Of a stretch of DNA of 11,566 nt, positions 1-6,110 are shown one piece after another. The position numbers and the translations under genes are program-made. Below the pieces are notes generated by a model that was given only the letters and a program-made list of their open reading frames with translations, searched no databases and was not told the origin of the DNA. Each line of letters starts with the position of its first letter. Within the stretch, counting starts at the first letter, position 1. This DNA is from an uncultured Corynebacterium sp. Its GTDB lineage: Bacteria; Actinomycetota; Actinomycetes; Mycobacteriales; Mycobacteriaceae. Location: the NCBI RefSeq assembly GCF_937999985.1, contig NZ_CALLDG010000198.1, positions 1 to 11,566 of the forward strand. The letters run 5' to 3'.

Positions 1-87
1 TTTGGGAAATTCCCTCAAGCCACTTCAGCCACATCGGTCACTAGCGCCCCTACAACCACAGCCTCCTGAGAAAATGGGCCCTAACGT

Positions 88-131
88 AACCACAACGTAT
101 GCACGGAGCGCTAGCTAAAACCACAACATAT
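88..131. repeat. Imperfect direct repeat AACCACAACRTAT, two copies 31 bp apart
   Basis: AACCACAACGTAT at 88-100 and AACCACAACATAT at 119-131 differ at one base out of 13 and start 31 bp apart, about three helical turns. A shorter relative, ACAACCACAGC, lies at 52-62. On the minus strand the core reads GTTGTGGTT. This could be a pair of binding sites for a regulator of a gene to the left of the window. I do not recognise the motif. Confidence 0.45.
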
Positions 132-139
132 AGACATTT

Positions 140-160
140 TCCTGAACCTTTAGTTCAGGA
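140..160 (-). terminator. Perfect 8-bp hairpin downstream of manC-like gene, possible terminator
   Basis: The arms TCCTGAAC (140-147) and GTTCAGGA (153-160) are exact reverse complements around a 5-nt loop. The hairpin begins 54 bp past the manC-like stop codon, where an operon terminator would be expected. It lacks a U-tract on the minus-strand transcript, where the bases after the stem are AAAATG, so it is not a canonical intrinsic terminator. It could instead be a dyad operator for a gene to the left. Confidence 0.35.
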
Positions 161-214
161 CACACTAGATGTAGTGAAATTTGTCTAAATTTTTTCCTCG
201 AGTGACGAAAATAG

Positions 215-1297
215 CTAGATATCGGAGGAAAAGCGCACGCCACCGTCCGGCAAACTCACTCCCGGCCACACGCGCAGGCCATCGCGCAGTTCGCAGCGGG
301 CACCGATAACGGCCCCCTCACCGATCACGCAGTCCACCAGGTGAGCCCGCGCACCGATGCGCACGCCCGCGGCAATCACGCAGCGCTCCACAGTCGCGCC
401 CGCCTCGATCTGCACGCCATCGAAGACCACAGATTCCTCCACGCGCGCCCCGCCGCCGATCTCCACGCCGCGGCCGATCACGGTGCCGCCCAGAAGCAGT
501 GCCCCGCCGGCGATGGCGCTGGACTCGTCCACCAGGCTCTCCCCGTGGCGCCCATCGAGCAACGGCGAGGGGGCGATGCCGCGCACCAGGTCCGAGGACC
601 CGCGCACGAAGTCCGCTGGCGTGCCCATGTCGCGCCAATAGGACTGGTCAACGTGGCCGAACACGCGGGCGCCGGATTCCAGTAGGGCCGGGAAGATCTC
701 GCGCTCCACGCTCACCGGGCGGCCGGCGGGGATCTTCTCGATCACAGAGCGGTTGAACACGTAGCTGCCGGCGTTGATCTGGTCCGTCGGCGGATCCTCC
801 GTCTTCTCCAGGAACGCGCTCACGCGGCCGTCGGCGTCCGTGGGCACGCAGCCGAAGGCGCGGGGGTCGGAGACGCGCAGCAGGTGCAGCGTCACGTCGG
901 CCTCCTGCTCCACGTGGGTCTTCAGCACGGCATTCAGATCCGTCCCGCCCAGCACGTCACCGTTGAAAACCATCGCGCGGTCGTATCGCAGGTGGTCCAG
1001 CACGTTGCGGATGCCGCCGCCGGTGCCCAGCGGCTCCTCCTCCACCACGTACTCGATCTCCAGGCCCAGGTGGCTGCCGTCACCGAAGTGCTCTTCGAAG
1101 ACCTCGGCCTTGAACGAGGTGCCGAGCACCACGTGCGTCATCCCGGCGGCCTTGATGCGGGCCAGCAGGTGCTCCAGGACTGGTGCACCGGCCACCGGCA
1201 GCATCGGCGGCGGGATGGAGTTAGTCAGGGGGCGCAGTCGGGTGCCCTTGCCTCCGACCAGGATCACTGCGTCGGTCGTGGCTGCGAGATCTACCAC
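215..1297 (-). CDS. manC: Mannose-1-phosphate guanylyltransferase-like NDP-sugar pyrophosphorylase
   Basis: 360 aa. The family makes GDP-mannose from mannose-1-phosphate and GTP in the cytoplasm, for polyprenyl-P-mannose, PIMs and lipoglycans. The N-terminal nucleotidyltransferase domain (about 8-235) has the signature LVGGKGTRLRPLT (13-25), FNGD (111-114), EKTE (164-167) and YWRDMGTP (220-227). The C-terminal part (about 255-350) has the hexad pattern of a left-handed beta helix. Length and sequence match the mycobacterial Rv3264c type, annotated manB or manC. The lysine expected in the PKPM motif is a proline here (P30). The start is GTG at 1297, with AAAGG about 8 nt upstream. It lies 75 bp after wbbL on the same strand and is probably co-transcribed; a weak TAGTGT -10 candidate sits at 1345-1350. 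The exact sugar or nucleotide specificity cannot be read from sequence. Confidence 0.85.
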   Translation of the reverse strand: MVDLAATTDAVILVGGKGTRLRPLTNSIPPPMLPVAGAPVLEHLLARIKAAGMTHVVLGTSFKAEVFEEHFGDGSHLGLEIEYVVEEEPLGTGGGIRNVLDHLRYDRAMVFNGDVLGGTDLNAVLKTHVEQEADVTLHLLRVSDPRAFGCVPTDADGRVSAFLEKTEDPPTDQINAGSYVFNRSVIEKIPAGRPVSVEREIFPALLESGARVFGHVDQSYWRDMGTPADFVRGSSDLVRGIAPSPLLDGRHGESLVDESSAIAGGALLLGGTVIGRGVEIGGGARVEESVVFDGVQIEAGATVERCVIAAGVRIGARAHLVDCVIGEGAVIGARCELRDGLRVWPGVSLPDGGVRFSSDI

Positions 1298-1372
1298 TTC
1301 TTTGGCCTTTCTGTTCCTTACTGCTTTTTGCTATTGGTTTTCACACACTAGTCACTGTTCTTGCTTCGGCGT

Positions 1373-2242
1373 TCAACCCACGCCGTGCGCTGCCGCAATT
1401 GCAATCTTCTCGCGGATCTTCAGCCCGGCCTTCAGCACCATGCGCACCGGAAGGTAGCGCCACCCCGGCAGCCGATCCGCCTGGAAGCGGTAGGCGCTGT
1501 CATGGTGGGCCTTCAGCACGACGTCCGGGTGCTTGCCCGCCACGTGCCCCTTTGCGTGCCGGATCTCCGCGCTCGGAACGAAAACATTCAGCCAACCCGC
1601 GCGCCCCAGCCGGTCGCCCAGGTCCACGTCTTCCATGTACATGAAGTACCGCTCGTCGAACCCGCCCAGGGCCTCGAAGGCATCCCAGCGCAGCAGCAGG
1701 CAGGAGCCACTAAGCCAGCCTGCGGTTCGCTCGCTGTCCATGTCTTCGTCGTCCAGGTAGCGCTTGGTCCAGGGATTGGTCGGCCAGATCTTGCCCAACA
1801 GCGCATGCCCGATGCCGGAGCCGAGTTGCGGCACCGCGCGGGCGGATGGGTAGGCGCTGCCGTCCGCCTCTACGATGCGGGGGCCCAGCGCTCCTGCTCG
1901 AGGGTGACGCCGCGCCGCCTCCAATAGTTTCTCGATCGCGTCTTCGCTAAACACGACATCCGGGTTGGAGATCACCAGGTAGTCCGAGTTGATCTCTCCG
2001 GCTTCACGGGCCGCGCGCAGGTGGCGGGCACCGAGGTTCATACCGGCCCCGTAGCCGACGTTGCCCCCGCTGTAGAGCAGCTCCGCGCGCCCGGCCTCCG
2101 CGGCCGCCTCGGGAGCTCCGTCCGTGGAACCGTTGTCCACCATGACGACCCGCGCGTTGGTTGGCACCGAGTCCAGGAACTTGTTTAGGTACTCCCCCGG
2201 TGAATAGGTCACGGTGATAATCGCGATGGGTGCCTCTGTCAT
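1373..2242 (-). CDS. wbbL: dTDP-Rha:decaprenyl-PP-GlcNAc rhamnosyltransferase (GT2 family)
   Basis: 289 aa. WbbL transfers L-rhamnose from dTDP-rhamnose to decaprenyl-diphosphoryl-GlcNAc, completing the disaccharide linker between peptidoglycan and arabinogalactan at the cytoplasmic membrane face. GT2 features in order are VTYSPGEYL (11-19), VDNGSTDG (35-42), GGNVGYGAGMN (59-69), SNPDV (92-96, the DXD-like metal site), GWLSGSCLLLR (175-185) and GGFDERYFMYMEDVDLGDRL (193-212), whose ED pair holds the likely catalytic base. There is no membrane segment. The ATG at 2242 is 11 bp after the rmlD stop and no strong ribosome site is visible, so translational coupling to rmlD is likely. Its position directly after rmlD, which makes its donor substrate, supports the assignment over a generic GT2 enzyme. 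Confidence 0.9.
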   Translation of the reverse strand: MTEAPIAIITVTYSPGEYLNKFLDSVPTNARVVMVDNGSTDGAPEAAAEAGRAELLYSGGNVGYGAGMNLGARHLRAAREAGEINSDYLVISNPDVVFSEDAIEKLLEAARRHPRAGALGPRIVEADGSAYPSARAVPQLGSGIGHALLGKIWPTNPWTKRYLDDEDMDSERTAGWLSGSCLLLRWDAFEALGGFDERYFMYMEDVDLGDRLGRAGWLNVFVPSAEIRHAKGHVAGKHPDVVLKAHHDSAYRFQADRLPGWRYLPVRMVLKAGLKIREKIAIAAAHGVG

Positions 2243-2253
2243 GGCCGTTGAGG

Positions 2254-3078
2254 TTACCCCAGGGCAGCCCGCAAACTATCCCGCCACGCGGGCAGGCCGG
2301 TCGCCGGAATCTGCAGGGCACTGTTGCGGGGCCGGCGCGCGGGAGTGGGATACTCACTGCTCGGAATGGCCTTTACTCGTGCCGGATCGCATCCCAGTGT
2401 GGCGAAGATCTCGCGGGCGAAGCCGCACCATGTGGTCAGCGGTCCGGAACCGGTCACGTGGCTGATCGCCGGAGACTGTCGCCCGTCCACCATCGCCGCC
2501 AGCTCCGCTGCTAGAACGTCAGCATGGGTAGGTCGGCCGTATTGGTCGTCCACTACCGCGGGGTTCACGCCCGTCCGCGCCAGGCGCGCCATGGTGGTGG
2601 CGAAGTTGCGCCCAGTCGCGTCGTAGACCCAGCCCGTGCGGACCACGTGGCCGCCGAGGTTCAGCACCCGCCGCTCCCCCTCCAACTTGCTGCGCCCGTA
2701 GGCGTTCAGCGGGCCGGGCTGGCCGTCAACCGGATTTTCGCAGCCCACCGGCAGGTCTCCGGAGAACACGTAGTCGGTGGAGACGTGCCACATCTGCACC
2801 CCATGCACCTCGGCCCAGGAGGCCATCCTCCCCGGGGCTACCGCGTTTACCTGGTGCACCACGCTCGCGTTTTCAGGCTTCTCGGCATCGTCCACGGCTG
2901 TGAATGCAGCGAGATTGACGATGGCGTCCACGGCAGACGGCGGCGTCAATAAGAAAGAGTCCACAGATCCCGCAACGGCGAGGTCCGCGTGCGCGCGCCC
3001 TACCGGCACAAAGTCGGGGCGGAGGCGCAGCAGGGCCCGGCCTACCTGACCGGAGGCTCCGAAAACCAAAACACTCAT
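2254..3078 (-). CDS. rmlD: dTDP-4-dehydrorhamnose reductase
   Basis: 274 aa, an extended short-chain dehydrogenase. It catalyses the last step of dTDP-L-rhamnose synthesis, the NAD(P)H-dependent reduction of dTDP-6-deoxy-L-lyxo-4-hexulose. The Rossmann glycine motif GASGQVG is at 7-13, NLAAFTAVDDAE at 55-66, STDYVF at 100-105, and the catalytic YGRSK (Tyr127, Lys131) at 127-131. PVDGQPGPLNAYG (116-128) is typical of RmlD. Length is slightly short of the usual 285-300 aa. The gene is the first of the rmlD-wbbL-manC-like cluster and is divergent from lcpA across 47 bp. There is no Shine-Dalgarno sequence before the ATG at 3078, so a leaderless mRNA is plausible. The other rml genes are not in the window. 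Confidence 0.93.
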   Translation of the reverse strand: MSVLVFGASGQVGRALLRLRPDFVPVGRAHADLAVAGSVDSFLLTPPSAVDAIVNLAAFTAVDDAEKPENASVVHQVNAVAPGRMASWAEVHGVQMWHVSTDYVFSGDLPVGCENPVDGQPGPLNAYGRSKLEGERRVLNLGGHVVRTGWVYDATGRNFATTMARLARTGVNPAVVDDQYGRPTHADVLAAELAAMVDGRQSPAISHVTGSGPLTTWCGFAREIFATLGCDPARVKAIPSSEYPTPARRPRNSALQIPATGLPAWRDSLRAALG

Positions 3079-3085
3079 AAAATCA

Positions 3086-3091
3086 GTACTA
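3086..3091 (-). promoter_or_regulatory. Candidate -10 element of rmlD (leaderless)
   Basis: On the minus strand TAGTAC lies 7 nt before the rmlD ATG. It matches the corynebacterial TANNNT pattern except for the last base. No ribosome-binding sequence lies between it and the start codon, which suggests transcription beginning at or next to the ATG. No convincing -35 box is visible. Confidence 0.3.
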
Positions 3092-3095
3092 CACC

Positions 3096-3113
3096 AGCGG
3101 CATCTTTGCCGCT
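3096..3113. promoter_or_regulatory. Perfect 7-bp inverted repeat in divergent rmlD/lcpA promoter, candidate operator
   Basis: AGCGGCA (3096-3102) and TGCCGCT (3107-3113) are exact reverse complements separated by TCTT. The dyad fills the spacer just upstream of the lcpA -10 box and shares its first T. It also lies just upstream of the rmlD -10 candidate, so one bound protein could affect both genes. No regulator is identified; chance occurrence in high-GC DNA is possible. Confidence 0.45.
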
Positions 3114-3118
3114 AAAGT
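3113..3118 (+). promoter_or_regulatory. -10 element of lcpA (leaderless)
   Basis: TAAAGT fits the corynebacterial TANANT -10 consensus. It ends 7 nt before the ATG at 3126, which puts the expected transcription start on the start codon itself. There is no Shine-Dalgarno sequence in between. A -35 box is weak at best (TACACC at 3090-3095, 17-nt spacer). Confidence 0.55.
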
Positions 3119-3125
3119 GTGAACA

Positions 3126-4802
3126 ATGACAGAGCAGACAGGGCATCAGAGAAGCCGCCATTCACGGCGTATCCAGGCAGCCCCCGGTGGTGTAGAAGCC
3201 AAGCAGATCGGCCCTGGCTGGTCGCGCGGGGTGCTGGCTGCGGTCTCGGCACTCGCGCTGGTCGTGATGGGTATCGGCTACATGGCGGTCGGCAATTTGA
3301 ACGGTGGGCTGGCCCAGGCGGACAACCTGAACCTCGGCAACCAGCCGGACGGGGCGACCGACATTCTGCTGGTGGGCGTGGATTCCCGTACAGATGCGAA
3401 GGGCAACCCGCTGTCCCAGAAGGAAATCGACATGCTTCGTGCGGGCGAGGAAGAAGCCACGAACACGGACACGATGATCCTCATCCGTATCCCGAACGAT
3501 GGCTCCTCGGCGACCGCGGTGTCGCTGCCCCGCGACACGTACGTCAGTACCCCTGACAACGGCAACATGAAGCTCAACGGCGTGTACGGCACCGCCAAGT
3601 TCGAGAAGTCGCAGGAGCTGGCGAAGAACAGCGACTACAGCGAGTCCGACATCGACCACAAGTCCACCGAGGCGGGCCGCCAAGCGCTCATCAGCTCCGT
3701 GGCGGACCTCACCGGCATCAACGTCGACCACTACGCCGAGGTTGGCCTGCTGGGCTTCGTGCTGCTCACCGACGCCGTTGGTGGCGTGGACGTGTGCCTG
3801 AAGAACAAGGTCGACGAGCCCCTGTCCGGCGCGAAGTTTAAGAAGGGCCGCCAGACCCTCAACGGCCAGAACGCGCTAAGCTTCGTCCGCCAGCGCCACG
3901 AGCTGCCGCGCGGCGACCTGGACCGCATCACCCGCCAGCAGGCCTACATGGCCAGCCTGGCCAACAAGGTGCTCTCCTCCAAGACCCTGACCGACCCGGG
4001 CAGCATGTCCAAGCTCAACGACGCGGTGCAGCGATCCGTGGTGCTGGACAGCGGCTGGGACGTGATGGGCCTGGCCACGCAGATGCAGAACATGGCCGGC
4101 GGCAACGTGAGCTTCCAGACCATCCCCGTGACCAGCATCGACGGCACGGGCGACTACGGCGAGTCCGTCGTGACGGTGGATAACGACCAGGTCCACGAGT
4201 TCTTCGAGGATCTGCTGGGCGACAAGGCGGGCGAGGAAAGCACTTCCTCCGACAAGCCCGCCGACATCACCGACTACAAGGCCAAGGACTACAAGGTCAA
4301 CGTCTTTAACGCCTCCGAGGCGCCCGGTCTTGCCGCTCGCGTGTCGGATCTGGCTAAGGACTACGGTTACAAGCCGGGCAAGGTCGGCAACCACGCCGAG
4401 ACCGGCATTTCCGAGTCCCAGGTGAACGCCAAGAACCCCGACGACCCGGCGGCCCGTGCCCTGGCGAAGCAGCTGGGCGGGCTGAACGTGGTGGAGGATT
4501 CCTCCCTGGACGAGCACGAGCTCTCCGTCACCCTGTCCGGCACCTACGCCGGCCCGGGCATTCTGGAGCAGTCCGCCCCGCTGACCAAGCCGGACGACCC
4601 GAACGTCGGCACGCTCACCGAGGGCATCAAGGACCTCGACGGCGACGGCATCCCGGACGAGGACGCCTCCGCATCCCAGACCGGCACTGACAGCACCGGC
4701 TCTGACAAGCCCGCCACCGTCGGCACGCCGGGTACCGGCCAGGGCACCGACCGAAAGGATCCGATCGACGCCGGTGGCGACGGTCCGATGTGTGTGAACT
4801 AA
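3126..4802 (+). CDS. lcpA: LCP (LytR-CpsA-Psr) family arabinogalactan-peptidoglycan ligase
   Basis: 558 aa. LcpA-type proteins transfer arabinogalactan from decaprenyl-PP to the C6 hydroxyl of muramic acid on the outer membrane face. A basic cytoplasmic tail (1-34) is followed by one membrane segment (about 35-55). The LCP domain (about 78-285) has DILLVGVDSR (79-88), TDTMILI (114-120), SLPRDTYV (133-140), LLGFVLLTDAVGGVDVC (208-224) and LSFVRQRHELPRGDLDRITR (251-270), which carry the conserved acidic residues and arginines that bind Mg and pyrophosphate. A LytR_C domain follows at about 388-475 (VNVFNAS to LSVTL). The Ser/Thr/Gly/Pro-rich tail (476-558) contains DLDGDGIPDED (503-513) and ends in PMCVN. 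The ATG start is supported by the -10 box just upstream. It is divergent from rmlD/wbbL, which make the linker it handles. Confidence 0.92.
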   Translation: MTEQTGHQRSRHSRRIQAAPGGVEAKQIGPGWSRGVLAAVSALALVVMGIGYMAVGNLNGGLAQADNLNLGNQPDGATDILLVGVDSRTDAKGNPLSQKEIDMLRAGEEEATNTDTMILIRIPNDGSSATAVSLPRDTYVSTPDNGNMKLNGVYGTAKFEKSQELAKNSDYSESDIDHKSTEAGRQALISSVADLTGINVDHYAEVGLLGFVLLTDAVGGVDVCLKNKVDEPLSGAKFKKGRQTLNGQNALSFVRQRHELPRGDLDRITRQQAYMASLANKVLSSKTLTDPGSMSKLNDAVQRSVVLDSGWDVMGLATQMQNMAGGNVSFQTIPVTSIDGTGDYGESVVTVDNDQVHEFFEDLLGDKAGEESTSSDKPADITDYKAKDYKVNVFNASEAPGLAARVSDLAKDYGYKPGKVGNHAETGISESQVNAKNPDDPAARALAKQLGGLNVVEDSSLDEHELSVTLSGTYAGPGILEQSAPLTKPDDPNVGTLTEGIKDLDGDGIPDEDASASQTGTDSTGSDKPATVGTPGTGQGTDRKDPIDAGGDGPMCVN

Positions 4803-5383
4803 TGGATATTATCGCCCCGCTCGTTGCCCAGGATCCGGCCAGCCCGCGCCTGACCACCTACACCCCGGCTGGCCGCATGGAGCTATCCGCCCAGACCCTG
4901 CACAACTGGCAGTCGAAGGCCGCCCACCTGCTGGATTCGCTCGCCCCGGCCTCGGTCGGGATCGCCTGCGCCCCGGGTTGGCAGCCGCTCATGATTGTTC
5001 TGGGTTGCTGTCGCACTGGTGTTTCTATTGTGGACGCCGACTCTTGCGACGTGCTTTTTACCGACGACCTAGCTCTGGCGGAAGCCCACTCGGGTGAGGT
5101 TTTCGTGCTCTCCGACGACCCTTTCGGCCGTGGAGTGGAGGAATCCGGCGGGGAGCTGCCCTTCGGTGTGAACGACTTCTCCCCCGAGCTGCGCGTGCAG
5201 CCGGATGACTATCCCGGCCCGGCGGCCGCCCCCGCCCCAGAAGGTCCGCGGGTGCTGGTGCCCGCGTGGACCGATACCCAGTCGATGCTGGATACACTAA
5301 AGCCGCTGCGCGACGGTGGGTCGGTGGTAATGGCCACCGAGCCCACGGCCGAGATCGCAGCGGCGGAGAACGCGACTATTTAA
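4802..5383 (+). CDS. TIGR03089-family protein (partial AMP-binding-like fold)
   Basis: 193 aa. It matches the actinobacterial TIGR03089 family, which resembles the N-terminal part of acyl-adenylate-forming enzymes. LSAQTLHNWQSKAAHLLD (28-45) and GWQPLMIVLGCCRTGVSIV (59-77) fit that fold. There is no phosphate-binding loop or other adenylation motif, so catalysis is doubtful. The protein is somewhat shorter than the 220-250 aa usual for the family. The ATG at 4802 overlaps the lcpA stop codon (TAATG), indicating translational coupling. An in-frame GTG at 4790 would add only four residues and is less likely. The Rv3267-Rv3268 pair shows the same order. The function is unknown; linkage suggests an envelope role. 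Its 3' end overlaps the convergent permease gene by 8 bp. Confidence 0.8.
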   Translation: MDIIAPLVAQDPASPRLTTYTPAGRMELSAQTLHNWQSKAAHLLDSLAPASVGIACAPGWQPLMIVLGCCRTGVSIVDADSCDVLFTDDLALAEAHSGEVFVLSDDPFGRGVEESGGELPFGVNDFSPELRVQPDDYPGPAAAPAPEGPRVLVPAWTDTQSMLDTLKPLRDGGSVVMATEPTAEIAAAENATI

Positions 5384-6110
5384 CGTCCTTGCGCTGGTGG
5401 ACGAGGAAGGCCCAGGCCACCAGCACCACCGTCCATGCGCAGACGATGGCCACGCTGACAGGGGTTTCGTGCCCGCCGATGGAGACGCTGCCGCCCAGGA
5501 TCATCCAAATGTTGTTGAACGGCAAATAGGGCGCGATGTTATCGGCGATCCATTGGCTGAGCTGCTGAGAGATCAGCTCCACCGCGGTCGCCCACACTAG
5601 CGGCAGCGCCACCGCGCCGGCCGAAGAGGGAATCAACACGCCGATCGCGGAGGCCATCAGGCTGATCAGCCCGGCAAACAGGATCGTGTAGCCCAGCAGC
5701 GGCAGCTGGTCGGTGTTGATCTTCTGCGGCAGGGTCGCCATCATCGCGACCGAGACTCCCACTGCCACGGCCATGGTCACCATCGCCAGGGCTGCGTTGA
5801 CGAACATCTGCGCGAACAGCTGCTGCCAACGGGCGGGGATCACCAGGAAAGACTGCGCGTGCAGGTTGTGCCCGCGTGTACCGCTGACCCGCACGGCCGA
5901 AAGCGACAGAATCATCAGGTACGCCGGCATAAGGCCCACGCCCAGCTCCATCAGACCCACCTCCGGCTCGTTCATCCCATATTCAGACCTGTAGTAGCTC
6001 AGAGTCAGCGCGTTGGCACCGATGTAGAACAGCAGGACGAAGCCCAGCATGATCCAGGTGCCCCACATGACGCGCGAGCGCGTCCACTCACTGCGGATGA
6101 TTCCTAGCAT
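5376..6110 (-). CDS. ABC-2 type transporter permease (pair 1)
   Basis: 244 aa, the membrane subunit of an exporter with the ATPase encoded at 6110-7042. About six hydrophobic segments can be seen (roughly 15-37, 58-75, 103-126, 137-160, 163-180 and 218-238), which fits a six-helix ABC-2 half transporter. The C-terminus HQRKDVK resembles that of the second permease (KVRDVK), and both share ALPLVW in the fifth segment, so the two are paralogues. The ATG at 6110 overlaps the ATPase stop (TAATG) and has a strong AGGAGGGG ribosome site at 6117-6124. The frame stays open further upstream, but that stretch is the ATPase gene read in another frame. The substrate is unknown; drug, peptide or lipid export is typical of the family. 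Confidence 0.85.
   Translation of the reverse strand: MLGIIRSEWTRSRVMWGTWIMLGFVLLFYIGANALTLSYYRSEYGMNEPEVGLMELGVGLMPAYLMILSLSAVRVSGTRGHNLHAQSFLVIPARWQQLFAQMFVNAALAMVTMAVAVGVSVAMMATLPQKINTDQLPLLGYTILFAGLISLMASAIGVLIPSSAGAVALPLVWATAVELISQQLSQWIADNIAPYLPFNNIWMILGGSVSIGGHETPVSVAIVCAWTVVLVAWAFLVHQRKDVK

Larger units (their letters stand above)
1..214. other. Non-coding left edge, partly AT-rich
   Basis: No coding region can be supported in this stretch, which lies downstream of the minus-strand manC-like gene. It contains an imperfect direct repeat (88-100 and 119-131), a perfect 8-bp hairpin (140-160), an AT-only inverted repeat AAATTT/AAATTT (177-182 and 187-192) followed by T residues, and GGGAA/TTCCC arms around one base at 4-14. 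In related genomes a whiB2/whcD gene lies beyond manC, so part of this region may be the promoter of a gene to the left. That is inference; no such gene is visible here. Confidence 0.6.

Noticed and set aside
1..34. Minus-strand ATG at 34 with an open frame to the left edge
   Set aside because: Only eleven codons are visible, there is no ribosome site and the residues match no family I know. It could be a gene start but cannot be supported.
1345..1350. TAGTGT as a -10 box for a separate manC promoter
   Set aside because: It fits TANNNT, but no -35 lies at a normal distance (TTGAAC is 20 nt away), so it is mentioned only as a weak candidate in the gene entry.
774..1457. 227-codon plus-strand open frame across the manC-like gene
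   Set aside because: It lies antisense to a gene with clear family motifs. Its composition (Ser/Arg/Pro-rich) is typical of antisense frames in high-GC DNA, with no recognisable domain.
3119..3556. 145-codon plus-strand frame starting at a GTG just before lcpA
   Set aside because: It runs in a different frame inside the lcpA coding region and encodes a low-complexity Arg/Gly-rich sequence without motifs.
3876..4517. 213-codon minus-strand frame inside lcpA
   Set aside because: It is antisense to a well-supported gene. The Val/Leu/Gly/His-rich composition is what antisense reading of GC-rich codons gives.
4790..4801. Upstream GTG start for the TIGR03089 gene
   Set aside because: It adds only four residues and loses the TAATG coupling. 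It cannot be excluded, but it is less likely than the ATG at 4802.
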